A stretch of DNA of 64,000 nt, from assembly GCA_020638875.1 (NCBI GenBank), contig JACKHS010000001.1, positions 411,354 to 475,353 of the forward strand. Direction: 5' to 3'. The translations under genes were made by a program, and so were the position numbers. Each line of letters starts with the position of its first letter. The stretch's first letter is position 1. The notes below the pieces were generated by a model that did no database searches, was not told where the DNA came from, and saw only the letters and a list, made by a program, of their open reading frames with translations. Below, piece after piece: positions 36,231 through 45,847 of this stretch. Origin of the DNA: Planctomycetota bacterium. Its GTDB lineage: Bacteria; Planctomycetota; UBA1135; GCA-002686595.

Positions 36231-38413
36231 ATGTCGCCCTCCTCCGCCCCCTCCCGCGGCCCCGCGCCGCTGCTCGCGGCCTCGCGCTGGTCGCCTGCGG
36301 CGGCGCCGGGCCGGACGCGCCCGGCGTGCCGGCCGCCGCGCAGGCGCCCGCGCGGGAGTGCGGCCCCCGCACGCCCGGCGAGCGGCCCCGCCCTCGACGC
36401 GCGGCTCGAGCTGGAGGTCGTCGGCAAGCCCGAGGGCGTCGCCGCGTGCGACCTCGACGGCGACGGGCGCGACGAGCTCTGGTCGTCGTGCAGCGCACGC
36501 CCGGGCGGCTGACGCGTTCACGCGCCTGCCCGAGGGCTGGCGCCTCACGGCCGAGCGGCGCGACCTGGAGCTGGGCGACTATGCGCTCGGGCCCGCGGTG
36601 CTGCGCGCCGGCCACACGGCGCCGCTCGTCGCCTGCGCGCCGCGCTCGACGTCGGAGCTGGTGCTCGTCGACCTGCGCGACGGCGCGCGCCGCACGCTGG
36701 CGCTCGACGCGCCGCCGCGCGCGCTCGCGGTGCTGCGCGCGGACGGCGTCGACGCGGCGCTCGTCGCCACGGCGGCGGGCGAGCTCGTGCGCTGGAGCGG
36801 CGAAGGTGCGCCGGTGACGCACCCGCTCGTCGAGCGCGAGGCGAGCGCGCTGCTGCCGCTCGCGGACGGCGGCCTCGTCGTCGCCGACCGCGGCGCGCGC
36901 ACGCTGCGGCGCTACGACGCGGATGGCGCGGCGCTCGCCGAGCGCGCGCTCGACGGCCTGCCGCGCGCGCTGCTCGCGCTCGACCTCGACGCGAGCGGCG
37001 ACGACGAGCTGCTCGTCGCGGCCGGCGACTACGACGTGCTCGTGTTCGGCGCGGGCGACGAGCGCGGCGCGGACGGCTGGCTCGCGGACGAGGCGCCGCG
37101 CGTGCTGGCGCTCGACCGCGTGCCGCTGCGCCTCGCGCGCGGCGACGTGGACGCCGACGGGCGCGACGAGGCGCTGGCGCTCTTCTTCGGCGAGCTCGCC
37201 TACCGCGCCATCGGCCGCGCGGGCGCGGGCCGCGCGGGCTACGCCGGCCAGTCGCCCTGGGACCTCGCGGCCGGCGACTTCGACGGCGACGGGCGCTGCG
37301 ACCTCGCGCTCGCCAACCGCGACGCGCGCCGCGTGAGCCTGGTCTACGGCGCGCCCGGCGGCGGCTTCCGCACGGACGAGCGCGTCGAGGCCGGCCGCGC
37401 GCCGCACAGCTTCGCCGCGCTGCCGCGCACGTCGTCGCAGCCCGCGCGGCTCGCCGCGCTCAACTCGCTCGAGGACACGCTCGGGCTCTACGCCGAGTCC
37501 GCCGGAGGGCTGGCGCGCGCGCGCCGTCGTGCCGGCCGGCCCGGGCGCGAACCACCTCGTCGCCTTCGCGCTGCTCGGCGACGGCACGACGACGCTCGCG
37601 TGGACGACGCACGACGCGAACGGCGCGCGCGTCGTGCTCGCGCCGCCGCCGACCGAGACGAGCAGCGCGCCGCTCGGCGGGCCGTTCCCCGTCGGGCGCA
37701 GCGCGGCCGACCTCCTCGCCCACGACGTCGACGGCGACGGCCGACCCGAGCTCGTCGCGTGCGACGAGGAGGCGCACGCGCTGCGCCTGCTGCGCTTCGA
37801 CTGGGACGACGCGCTGCAGGCCGTGGGCGCGCGCGTCGAGGCCCTCGAGCTGCCCGCCGGGCCGACCGCCGCGGTCGCGCTGACGGACGGCCGCCTCGCG
37901 GTGAGCTGCGCCGACGCGTCGGGTGGCTCGGGCGTCGCGCTCGTGGCGCTGCGCGACGGTCGGCTCGTGCTCGACGAGTACGCGCCGTCCGCCACGCTGT
38001 GCACGGACCTCGCCGCCGCCGATCTCGACGGCGACGGCGCCGCGGAGCTGCTCGTGCTCACCAAGGCGAGCGCGCTCGACTCCGCCGGCAACCTCGAGGT
38101 CTGGCGCCGCAGCGACCGCTGGCAGCGCGCGCTCGCGGTGCCGACCGGTGCGCGCCCTTACGGCGTCGTCGCCGCCGACTGGAGCGGCGACGGCCGCGCC
38201 GAGGTGCTCGTCTCCGCGCAGAACAGCCACAACGTCGGCCTCTGGCGCGTCGCGCTGGCCGACGGCGTCCCGCGCCTCGAGCGCCAGGCCGACCTCGGCG
38301 TGGGGTTGGGCCCACTGGCCCTCGCGCTGGTCGACCTCGACGCGGACGGCGTGCTGGAGCTCGTCGTCGCGAACGCCTTCAGCGACGACTTGTCGATCGT
38401 GCGGCGGCGGTAG
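36231..38413 (+). pseudogene. FG-GAP/VCBS-repeat lipoprotein, frameshifted
   Basis: A secreted repeat protein of about 720 residues read across several frames. A lipoprotein-like LALVACGGAG segment lies at 36281-36310, then LELEVVGKPEGVAACDLDGDGRDEL in another frame, a long stretch (about 36510-37520) and the C-terminal part (37530-38413) in a third. FG-GAP/EF-hand-like calcium loops recur: DLDGDGRDEL, DLDASGDDELLVA, DVDADGRDEAL, DFDGDGRCDLALA, DVDGDGRPELVA, DLDGDGAAELLV and DWSGDGRAEVLV. Such repeats form a beta-propeller like that of integrins. At least three frame changes occur. The start is uncertain (ATG 36231 or 36208). Confidence 0.6.
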
Positions 38414-38724
38414 CAAGTGCGGACGATGGCGCCGCCACCGTGCCGGGCTCGAGGTAGGTCCGAGAGCCTGGGGAGTCCAAGCCCGCGGTTGCCCTGCGAC
38501 GCCGCCTCATGCGATGCACCTGCCTCCATCCAGACGGGTTCGTCGCTGAAAGGTGGTCGCGGCCTCATCGCGCGCGCATGTCCTGTCGCCCGGCCCGGCT
38601 GGGAGACTCGGTTGCCGGGCCGGCGGCCCTCTGTTCAACTCGCTCGAAGCCCGCTCGATGTCGCGCCGCTCGCTCTCGGTCTGACCACGAGGAGATCCGC
38701 GTCCGAGCGCTGGAGGAACCTCCC
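38414..38724 (+). other. Intergenic region, lower GC, no gene seen
   Basis: About 310 bp between the FG-GAP gene and the low-GC lipoprotein gene. Composition is visibly less GC-extreme than the surroundings and this continues into the next gene. The only structure I see is the hairpin at 38590-38623. No convincing ORF, tRNA or promoter consensus. Confidence 0.4.
38590..38623 (+). terminator. Terminator-like hairpin
   Basis: CCGGCCCGGC (38590-38599) pairs with GCCGGGCCGG (38614-38623) around 14 nt and is followed by CGGCCCTCTGTTC. It could end transcription from the FG-GAP gene, about 180 bp after its stop. Confidence 0.35.
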
Positions 38725-39471
38725 ATGAACCACTCCCCGTCCGCGAAACCACCGGGGGCTGTCTCTCGTCTCGCCGCCCTCGTCGCAGCCGTCGCGGGAG
38801 CCACGATCGGCTGCGATGCCCAACTGCCCGCCGCCCTGGTGCCCAACACGAACGTCGTCTACGACTTCGAGGATCCCGCGTACGTCGTCGGTAGCCCGCC
38901 GCCGCTGTTCACCGCAGAGTCAGGTCATTGGTCCGTGAGCGGCACGCCGACCGATGGCAAGTCCGTCGTCCATGAAGCACCCGACAGTCCGCCTCCGTCG
39001 ACTGCAGCCGTGCGTGAGTTCGACCGTCTCGTGTACCCGGACTCATTCTCGTCGGGAAGCGAGTTGTGGGTCGCCTGTCAGCTCGAGTTCGGGACCCCTG
39101 AGCGCACGGCACACGACACCGCCGGCGTCACCTGGGGAACTGGCGACGGGGGCGCGATGGCGCTGGTCGCGAAGCGAAGTTCGGGTACGGCGGAGCTCTT
39201 GAGATTCGAGCCGGGAGGATCCTCGACGATCGTTCTCGAGTCCTGGCCGATCGACGTCGACCTGAGTGTCGACACGACGCTCGGGGTCAGGTCCCGCTCG
39301 GGCGAGCTGGAACTCTTCGTCTCCAACGACAGGTGGGCGCTCTCGAGCAGCCGCCCACTCGCCCGGCTCGCCAACCCAGAAGGATGGCTGCGCGAAGCCG
39401 CAGGTGTCCTAGCGGCGCGGCAAGCCGTGGTGCGCTTCGACGAGATCGAGCTCGGCGTGTTCTATCCCTGA
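38725..39471 (+). CDS. Lipoprotein with lectin-like beta fold, atypical base composition
   Basis: 248 residues, no specific family. GGAGGAACCTCCC before ATG 38725 is a strong ribosome binding site, unlike most neighbours. The signal ends VAGATIGC-DAQ, a plausible lipobox. The mature protein opens VVYDFEDPAYVVGSP and continues with alternating beta strands (SELWVACQLEFGT, LEIELGVFYP-like end VRFDEIELGVFYP), a pattern seen in LamG/concanavalin-type domains that bind or wrap polysaccharide. Codon use is less biased to G/C third positions than in adjacent genes, which together with the lower-GC flanks suggests later acquisition. Function unknown. Confidence 0.7.
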   Translation: MNHSPSAKPPGAVSRLAALVAAVAGATIGCDAQLPAALVPNTNVVYDFEDPAYVVGSPPPLFTAESGHWSVSGTPTDGKSVVHEAPDSPPPSTAAVREFDRLVYPDSFSSGSELWVACQLEFGTPERTAHDTAGVTWGTGDGGAMALVAKRSSGTAELLRFEPGGSSTIVLESWPIDVDLSVDTTLGVRSRSGELELFVSNDRWALSSSRPLARLANPEGWLREAAGVLAARQAVVRFDEIELGVFYP

Positions 39472-39483
39472 GCGCGGCGCAGA

Positions 39484-39501
39484 ATCGGGTTCGCGCCCGA
39501 T
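39484..39501 (+). terminator. Small hairpin after the low-GC lipoprotein gene
   Basis: ATCGGG (39484-39489) pairs with CCCGAT (39496-39501) around 6 nt, 13 bp after the stop. It is short and lacks a T-tract. Confidence 0.25.
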
Positions 39502-39652
39502 GCAGTGACGGCCAGCCTGCAGCGAGCCGGCTCGCGACTGTGACTCGGGCACCGAGGTGCCTCGTGGCACTCGGACGCTTCGCCTCGGCGGGCCGTGGTC
39601 GGAGTCGTTTCGCGGATCCGGTCGAGCGCGGTGTCGTCTCCGCCGGAGTCAC

Positions 39653-40273
39653 CTACTCTCGCGCGCGCAGCTGTACGTCGCACCCGCGCGGCGCGCCCGG
39701 GCGGCCGCGCTCGAGCCACGTCGTCCGCGACAGGCTGCGGAACTCCTCGGCGCGGGGTTCGCCGCGCTTCTGGACGACGGCGTCGCCGGCGGGGTCGCGC
39801 TCGTAGCCGCAGCGCTCGAGCACGCGCACCGAGCCCTCGTTGCCGGCGAAGGTCTGCGCGTAGCAGAGCCAGGCCTCGAGGTGCTCGAAGGCGAGCCACG
39901 TGACCAGCGCGACGGCCTCGGTCATCCAGCCGCGGCCCCAGCAGTCGGGCGCGAGCCAGTAGCCGAGGTCGGCCTGGTACGGGTGCCCCGCGAAGCGCAG
40001 GCCGATGGCGCCGTGGAAGAGTTCCCGTTCGGGGTCGCACACCGCGAAGTGGTAGTCGCAGCCGTCCTCGTCGCGCAGCGCCCAGCGCGAGTACCAGGGC
40101 ACGAGGTCCAGTTCGGCGCTCGGGCCGTCCCACAGGAGCCAGTCGGTGATCGCGCGGCCGTCGCGCAGGAACGACCACGCGCGCGGCACGTCGGTCACCG
40201 CGAGCGGGCGCAGCACGACGCGCTCGCCGACGAGGCGCGCGTGCTCGAGCTCGGGCTGGCGCGGCGCGCTCAC
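39653..40273 (-). CDS. GNAT-family N-acetyltransferase (RimJ/RimL type)
   Basis: 206 residues. The N-terminal ERVVLRPLAVTDVPRAWSFL, the core GLRFAGHPYQADLGYWLAPDCWGRGWMTEAV (acetyl-CoA pyrophosphate loop in the Q/RxxGxG/A position as WGRGWM) and AQTFAGNEGSVRVLERCGYERD identify the Acetyltransf_3 group, which acetylates protein N-termini or small molecules. The GTG at 40273 overlaps the stop of the preceding glycosidase-like gene (GTGA). The C-terminal 25 residues are Arg-rich and unconserved. Confidence 0.85.
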   Translation of the reverse strand: MSAPRQPELEHARLVGERVVLRPLAVTDVPRAWSFLRDGRAITDWLLWDGPSAELDLVPWYSRWALRDEDGCDYHFAVCDPERELFHGAIGLRFAGHPYQADLGYWLAPDCWGRGWMTEAVALVTWLAFEHLEAWLCYAQTFAGNEGSVRVLERCGYERDPAGDAVVQKRGEPRAEEFRSLSRTTWLERGRPGAPRGCDVQLRARE

Positions 40274-42102
40274 CGGCGCGCCTCCGCGAGCGCCTCCAGC
40301 ATGTCGACGAGCGGCACCGCGAAGCGCAGCGAGCCGCCGCCGGGGTTGGCGCCCTTGCGCGCCGCGCGCGTGACGAGGTAGCCGTAGGGCTGGCGGTAGT
40401 GCTCCTCCGACGAGCGCATCACCGCGGTGAACATCGCGCGCGTCTCGGCGCGGTCCGTGAGCCCGCTCGCGTAGTTCGACGCGAGGCCCTGCAGCAGGTT
40501 CTGCGGCATGCCGGGCAGGTCGCCGACCTGCAGGCCGGCCTTGGGGTCGAAGCCGAAGATCGTCACGTCGCCCCAGGCGCCGTTCTCGTACTGCTCGCCC
40601 TTGAAGTGCACGCGCTGCGCCGCGGCGAGCAGCGGGGCCACGTCCTTGGCGAGCGCGGGCTCGAGCTCGGCCAGCCCGGCGAAGATGAGCCAGCCGCGCA
40701 CCTGGTCGGCCGCGACGTTGCCGCCCAGGCGCAGCGCGTCGCGCCAGAGCGGCGCGTAGTGGTCGTAGCCGCCGCGCACCACGCGCCGCAGCACCGGGTC
40801 GTCGGGCCACGCGCGCGACATCTGCAGCGCGCGGTCGCCGTAGTGGCCGTAGTCGTCGTCGAAGCCGGGGTCGATCGCCTCCCACGTGCCGGGCCAGGTC
40901 CAGGTGTACTCGAACTCCCCCACCGCCTCGCGCGCGAGGCGCAGGTAGCGCGCGTCGCCGTCGAGCGCGCCCAGCCGCGCGAGCGGCGCGCACACGTCGA
41001 AGCGGCGCAACTGCGAGTAGTTGAGCACCGGCTCGCCGGTGCCGGGCACGTAGCCCGCCGCGACCTGACCGTCGGGCATCGCGCCGTGCGCGAGCACGTG
41101 CTCGCCGATGCGGCGCAGGCGCGCGAGCGCCTCCGCGCGCCAGCGCTCGGGGCCGTGGTCGGCGAGGTCGAGCAGGAAGTCGAGCACGGCGTGGATCTCG
41201 AGCGGACGCTCGTCGCGCGGCGCGTTCGCCTCGACGTCCCACGCGCGCGGCAGGCCGGTGTCGGGGTGGAAGCCCTGCGCGAACCACGTCTCGAGGAAGC
41301 GCTCGAGCGGCGCGGACCAGGCGGGGTCGGCGTGCAGGCTCGTCGCGCGCAGGAGCACCTCGTGCGCCGGGCTGAGCTGGCCGTCGCGCACGCCCAGGCG
41401 TTCGCCGGTGACGACGTCGTGCGCGTAGCAGGCGTAGCCGGTCTCGGGGTCGAGCACGTGCGCGCGCCAGAGCGCGAAGATCGCGTCGAGGCGCGCGACG
41501 AGCTCGGCCTCGAGCGCGGCCTCGTCCGGGCACGGCAGCGGTACGTACGCAGCGAGGTCGCTCCAGTACGCCACCTCGGCGTCGGAGCTCGAGCCGAGCT
41601 CGAGCACGAGGCGCGGCACGGGCGCGGTGAAGGCCGCGAGGTCGCCGCTCACGCGCACGCCCGCGGCTGCGGGCAGCTCGGCGAGCTGGTGCGCCTCGCG
41701 GAGCCGCAGCTCGAAGCGCAGCTCCTGCGTCTCGCCGCGCGGCGTGTACGCGACCGTCAGCGCGTGCCCCGCGCCGTCGCGCAGGCGCAGCTCGCCGGGC
41801 CCGCGCACGACGCCCACGAGCCGCACGTCGCCCGCGAGCGGCGCGAAGGCCGCTAGCGGCTGGCGCGCGCGCACCGCGCCGAGCGTGCCCAGCGCGACGC
41901 GGCCGTCGACGCGCACCACCTGGTCCGCGCCGCGGTCCGCGCGCCACCACGGCACGCGCTCGGCGCCCTCCGCGCCGGCGGCGACGGTCTCGGCGAAGGC
42001 GCCGTTGTCGAGCAGTTGCACCTCGAGCACCGGCTCCTGTGCGCGGAGCGGGCCGACGAGCGTCGCGCAGGCGAGGGCGAGCGGGAGGTGGGGTGCGGTC
42101 AT
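40270..42102 (-). CDS. Secreted (alpha/alpha) barrel glycosidase-like protein
   Basis: 610 residues. The signal peptide (MTAPHLPLALACATLVGPLRA-QE) is cleaved near residue 21. Residues about 25-190 are a beta-rich N-terminal domain. The remaining 400 are helical with the repeat spacing of an (alpha/alpha)6 barrel: LDAIFALWRAHVLDPETGYAC, LERFLETWFAQGFHPDTGLP, HAVLDFLLDLADHG, FDDDYGHYGDRALQM and WGDVTIFGFDPKAG. Acidic residues in these loops could be catalytic, but I cannot assign a glycoside hydrolase or lyase family. It is co-transcribed with the acetyltransferase through the GTGA overlap and divergent from the dehydrogenase gene. Confidence 0.7.
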   Translation of the reverse strand: MTAPHLPLALACATLVGPLRAQEPVLEVQLLDNGAFAETVAAGAEGAERVPWWRADRGADQVVRVDGRVALGTLGAVRARQPLAAFAPLAGDVRLVGVVRGPGELRLRDGAGHALTVAYTPRGETQELRFELRLREAHQLAELPAAAGVRVSGDLAAFTAPVPRLVLELGSSSDAEVAYWSDLAAYVPLPCPDEAALEAELVARLDAIFALWRAHVLDPETGYACYAHDVVTGERLGVRDGQLSPAHEVLLRATSLHADPAWSAPLERFLETWFAQGFHPDTGLPRAWDVEANAPRDERPLEIHAVLDFLLDLADHGPERWRAEALARLRRIGEHVLAHGAMPDGQVAAGYVPGTGEPVLNYSQLRRFDVCAPLARLGALDGDARYLRLAREAVGEFEYTWTWPGTWEAIDPGFDDDYGHYGDRALQMSRAWPDDPVLRRVVRGGYDHYAPLWRDALRLGGNVAADQVRGWLIFAGLAELEPALAKDVAPLLAAAQRVHFKGEQYENGAWGDVTIFGFDPKAGLQVGDLPGMPQNLLQGLASNYASGLTDRAETRAMFTAVMRSSEEHYRQPYGYLVTRAARKGANPGGGSLRFAVPLVDMLEALAEARR

Positions 42103-42229
42103 CACGAAAGGCCGGTATCCTCTTCGCCCGCATTCTGTCACGGACGGCCGCGGAACGCCCCCCGCGCGGCCCGAACCCGCCCGGCTCGTCGCTCCGCTCG
42201 ACGGCCCGGCCCAGCCCGCCCCAGCGCCC

Positions 42230-43249
42230 ATGACCCGCTACAAGATCGTCGAGCTGCACGGCGACGGCATCTCCGCCGAGCTCTCCGCGAGCGTCCACCG
42301 CATCGCCGCGAGCCTGCCCTTCGAGCTGGAGTTCGTGCCCGTCGACCTCTCCGACGAGCACCGCGCGGCGCGCGGGCTCGAGCTGTACGACGAGGCCGTG
42401 AAGCTGATGCGCGAGGTGGGCACGTCGATCAAGTACCCCACCGCGACGACGCGCGAGTCGCCGAACAAGGTGCTGCGCGAGCGCTGCCAGTTCTCGGTCA
42501 TCCACCGGCCCGTGACCTCGATCCCGGGCATCGAGACGAACTTCACGCGCAAGCTCGACATCGACGTGGTGCGCGTCGCGACCGGCGGCACCTACGACGA
42601 CGCCGGCCAGCGCGTGGGGCGCGACACCGCGGTGTCGCTGCGCGTCATCTCGCGCGGGCCGTGCAAGCACGCCGCCCGCTTCGCCTTCCGCCTGGCCATG
42701 CTGCGCGGCGCGGGCGTGTGCTCGACGTCCAAGTGGACGATCCAGCGCGAGACCGACGGCTTCTTCGAGGAGATCGTCGGCCGCGTCGCGCAGGACTACC
42801 CGGCCGTGGCCTACCGCCGCGAGCTCTTCGACGCGCTGCTCGCCGGGATGATCATGCACCCCGAGCGTTACCGCGTGATCGTCTGCCCCAACGAGTACGG
42901 GGACTTCCTGTCGGACGCGGCGTGCGGCCTGATCGGCTCGGTCGGCCTGGGCGACTCGTCGTCCTTCGCCTTCGACGACGAGGGCCAGATCACGACGGCC
43001 ATGTTCGACCCGGCCGGCGGCACGGCGCCCGACATCGCCGGGCAGGACAAGTGCAACCCGACCGCGGCGCTGCTCGCCATGAGCAACCTGCTGCGGCACC
43101 TCGGCGAGCGCAAGGCCGGCGACGCGCTGCGCGCCGCGCTGCTCACGTGCATCGAGGTCGGCGAGCGCACGGCCGACATCGGCGGCGTGCTCGGCACGCG
43201 CGCCTTCACCGAGGCGGTGGCGCAGCGGCTCGCGGCCGCGCTGGCCTGA
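42230..43249 (+). CDS. Isocitrate/isopropylmalate dehydrogenase-family protein with altered coenzyme motif
   Basis: 339 residues. The fold signature is clear: IVELHGDGISAELSASV at the start, metal-binding NEYGDFLSDAACGLIGSVGL, and NPTAALLAMSNLLRHL near the end. Members oxidatively decarboxylate isocitrate, 3-isopropylmalate, homoisocitrate or tartrate. Two parts differ from the common enzymes. The substrate loop reads ESPNKVLRERCQFSVIHRP, with IHRP where N-[IV]-RP is usual. The coenzyme loop is DPAGGTAPDIAG where EPVHGSAPDIAG is typical, losing the His-Gly pair. It may be a separate subfamily. The ATG at 42230 lacks a Shine-Dalgarno; TATCCT at 42117 may be the promoter. Confidence 0.8.
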   Translation: MTRYKIVELHGDGISAELSASVHRIAASLPFELEFVPVDLSDEHRAARGLELYDEAVKLMREVGTSIKYPTATTRESPNKVLRERCQFSVIHRPVTSIPGIETNFTRKLDIDVVRVATGGTYDDAGQRVGRDTAVSLRVISRGPCKHAARFAFRLAMLRGAGVCSTSKWTIQRETDGFFEEIVGRVAQDYPAVAYRRELFDALLAGMIMHPERYRVIVCPNEYGDFLSDAACGLIGSVGLGDSSSFAFDDEGQITTAMFDPAGGTAPDIAGQDKCNPTAALLAMSNLLRHLGERKAGDALRAALLTCIEVGERTADIGGVLGTRAFTEAVAQRLAAALA

Positions 43250-43267
43250 CCTCGCGCGCGCCCGCGC

Positions 43268-43528
43268 TCAACCGCGCGGGTCGCGGCCGCTGAAGGTGTC
43301 CTCGCCCCAGGCTTCCTGGAGCAGGGAGATGGCGTCGTTCAGGCGCTCCTTCGGCACGAGCAGGCACTGCAGGCCTTCCGCCGAGGAGCCCTCGAGCACC
43401 TGCAGCATCTCGGCGCGGTCGGTGGCACCGACGACGTACGGGATCTGCGCGCCCTCGAGGAGGTCGCGGCCGAGCTCGAGCTCGACGTTGTTCTTGGGCA
43501 CCAGTAGCGGAACGAATTCGGCGGTCAC
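43268..43528 (-). CDS. Small DUF2007-type protein
   Basis: 86 residues. VPLLVPKNNVELELGRDLLEGAQIPYVVGATDR and LQCLLVPKERLNDAISLLQE resemble DUF2007, a small alpha/beta domain of unknown role seen in many bacteria (often called a putative signal-transducing protein). There is no signal peptide. The GTG at 43528 is preferred over the GTG at 43537 because AAGGAG then lies 8 nt upstream. It is convergent with the dehydrogenase gene. Confidence 0.65.
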   Translation of the reverse strand: MTAEFVPLLVPKNNVELELGRDLLEGAQIPYVVGATDRAEMLQVLEGSSAEGLQCLLVPKERLNDAISLLQEAWGEDTFSGRDPRG

Positions 43529-43645
43529 GGTCGTCACTCCTTGCGTTGCCGTCGGCGGAGTCGCGTTCGGGGGGGAGGCGCCAGAGTACGACTTCCGGCG
43601 CGCGGAGACGACCGGTTCCGGCGCCGGAATCGCCGCGGACGCCGC

Positions 43646-43651
43646 TACGCT
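43646..43651 (+). promoter_or_regulatory. Putative -10 element (TACGCT) for the flippase gene
   Basis: TACGCT is followed by 9 nt and then the ATG at 43661, without a Shine-Dalgarno sequence. Confidence 0.4.
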
Positions 43652-43660
43652 CCTGCGACC

Positions 43661-44998
43661 ATGCCCCCCGCCGACGTCACGCCCGAGCCCGCGCCGCACC
43701 GCCGCGTGCGCGCCGGGACCGTCTGGCTGGTGCTCGGACGCACGTGGGGCTCGGCGTGCACGTTCGCGTACCTCTGGCTGCTCGCGCACGCGCTCGCGGA
43801 CGCGGCCTTCGGGCGGCTGACCTTCTACCTGGCCGTGTTCCTGGTGCTCGACAGCCTGGTCGACCTGGGCACCGGCGCGATCGCGGTTCAGCGCACGGCC
43901 GACGACGAGGACGCCGTGCCCGAGGTGCTCGCCGCGACGCGCCGCATCCGCCTGGTGGCCGGGCTCGCCGGCGTCGCGCTGGTCGGCGGCACGGCCTTCC
44001 TCGCGGGCGAGCCCGGCGCGGGCTGGATCCTGCTGGCGAGCCTCTACCCGCTCACGCACGTGCTCGAGCTCTCGGCGACGGTCTACCGCAACCGCATCGC
44101 GTGGCGCACGCCGGTCGTGATCCGCGCCGGCGCGAGCGCGCTGAGCCTCGCGCTCGTCGTCGCGCTGCTCGCCGCGGGCGCGCGCGAGCCGGGGCTGTTC
44201 CTGTGCGGCGTCGCCGCGGGCAGCGCCAGCGCGAACCTCGCGCTGCACCTCGCCGCGCGCCGCCACCTGCCGCACCGCGCGCCGACGAGCGTGCCGTGGC
44301 GCGAGGTGCTGCGCCCGGCGCTGCCGCTCGGCATCGCGGGCCTGTGCCAGCAGACGTACTTCTACGTCGACAACCTGTTCGTGCGCGCCTGGCGCGGCGA
44401 CGAGGTGCTCGGCCACTACAACGTCGCCGTGCGGCTGATGTCGTTCGCGATCATGGTCGGCGTCTACGCGGCGCTCGTCTCGCTGCCGTGGTTCCGGCGC
44501 GAGCACGCGCGCGGCGCGCTGGGCGCGGCGGTGACGAAGCTGACGCAGCCGCTCTTCGCGACCGCGTGCCTGGGCGTCGGCGTCGCGTTCGCGTGGACGG
44601 GCGAGCTGCTGGGGCTGTTCGGGCCCGAGTTCCGCGAGGCGAGCGGCGCGCTGCGCTGGCTGCTCGGCGCGGCGGCGCTCGTGTACGTCGGCGCGAACCT
44701 GCTGACCGCCGTCGTCGCCACCGGGCGCACGGGCGCGGTGCTCGTCATCGCGGCCGGCGGCCTCGCGCTCAACCTCGCCGGCAACGCCTGGCTCGTGCCG
44801 ACGCACGGCATGGACGGCGCGGCGCTGGCGACCTTCGCGACCGAGCTGTGGGTCGCCGTCGCGGCCTTCGTCGCGCTCGCGCGCGGCGGCGCGCGCGAGC
44901 TCCTCGGCGCGGGCGCGTGGCGCTGGCTGGGCGGACCGGCGGGCTTCGCGCTGGGCGCGGTCCTCGGCACGACGGCGCACCGCCTGCTGGTCGGATGA
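43661..44998 (+). CDS. Polysaccharide flippase (Wzx/MurJ-like, MVF superfamily)
   Basis: 445 residues with about twelve to fourteen membrane helices. The N-terminal GTVWLVLGRTWGSACTFAYLWLLAHALADAAFGRLTFY pattern, SLVDLGTGAIAVQRTAD, and the centre REVLRPALPLGIAGLCQQTYFYVDNLFV are typical of Wzx-type O-antigen or teichoic-acid exporters, which flip lipid-linked oligosaccharide across the inner membrane. An Asp/Asn pair in helix 7 (YFYVDN) is a common functional site. The TACGCT hexamer lies upstream. Its TGA overlaps the ATG of the next gene (ATGA). Confidence 0.85.
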   Translation: MPPADVTPEPAPHRRVRAGTVWLVLGRTWGSACTFAYLWLLAHALADAAFGRLTFYLAVFLVLDSLVDLGTGAIAVQRTADDEDAVPEVLAATRRIRLVAGLAGVALVGGTAFLAGEPGAGWILLASLYPLTHVLELSATVYRNRIAWRTPVVIRAGASALSLALVVALLAAGAREPGLFLCGVAAGSASANLALHLAARRHLPHRAPTSVPWREVLRPALPLGIAGLCQQTYFYVDNLFVRAWRGDEVLGHYNVAVRLMSFAIMVGVYAALVSLPWFRREHARGALGAAVTKLTQPLFATACLGVGVAFAWTGELLGLFGPEFREASGALRWLLGAAALVYVGANLLTAVVATGRTGAVLVIAAGGLALNLAGNAWLVPTHGMDGAALATFATELWVAVAAFVALARGGARELLGAGAWRWLGGPAGFALGAVLGTTAHRLLVG

Positions 44999-45847
44999 GC
45001 GCGTCGTCGAGCGCGATCCGCGTGCGCGCGTGGGGCGAGCCGAGCGCGCCCCCGGTGCTCGTGCTGCACGGCGGCCCGGGCGCGCCTGGTTCGGTCGCGG
45101 CGCTCGCGCGCGCGTCGTCGCCGAGCGCTTCCACGCGCTCGAGCCGCTGCAGCGCCGCGCCGACGCGAGCGCGCGCGCGTCCGCTCACCGTCGCGAGCCA
45201 CGTGGCCGACCTCGCCGCGGTCGCGCGCGCCGCGCGCCGCGCTGGTCGGCTGGTCGTGGGGCGCGATGCTCGCGCTGTCGTACGCGGCGCTGCACCGAGA
45301 GCGCGCGAGCGCGCTCGTGCTCGTCGGCTGCGGCACCTACTCGCTCGCGTCGCGCACCGAGTACCAGCGGCGCATGGCGGCGCGCTACGGCGCCGCGGAG
45401 CGCGCGCGCGAGGAGGAGCTGCGCGCCGCGCTCGCCGCCGCCGAGCGACCCCGCCGAGCGCGCGACGCGCTGCTCGGCCGCTGGGGCGCGCTGGCCGAGG
45501 CCGCGCAGGCGTACGCGCTCGACGACGCGGCGCCGCGCGCGGACGACGCCCTCGCCTTCGACGCCGCCGGCCACCGCGAGACCTGGGACGACGCCCTGCG
45601 CCTGCAGGCCGAGGGCACGGAGCCCGCGCGCTTCGCGGCGATCCGCTGCCCGGTCACGCTGCTGCACGGCGCCGACGACCCGCACCCCGGCGCGCTCGTG
45701 CGCGACGACCTGCTGCCGTGCGTGCCCCGGCTCGAGTACGTCGAGCTCGCGCGCTGCGGCCACCAGCCCTGGCGCGAACGCCACGCCGCGGACCGCTTCC
45801 GCGCCGAGCTGCTGGCGCGTCTCGCCCGGGCGCACGGCGCGGAGTAG
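44995..45847 (+). pseudogene. Alpha/beta-hydrolase (proline iminopeptidase-like), frameshifted
   Basis: The ATG at 44995 overlaps the flippase stop. VLVLHGGPGAPGS is the oxyanion-hole HGGPG motif of the prolyl iminopeptidase group. The frame then changes near 45110, 45175 and 45240. LTVASHVADLAAVA and GWSWGAMLALSYAALH (nucleophile elbow, Ser) follow, then the acid in LLHGADDPHPGALV and the catalytic His in LARCGHQPWRE. A full catalytic triad is thus encoded but not in one frame. Stop at 45847. As with other frame breaks here, errors in CG-rich sequence are a likely cause. Confidence 0.6.
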
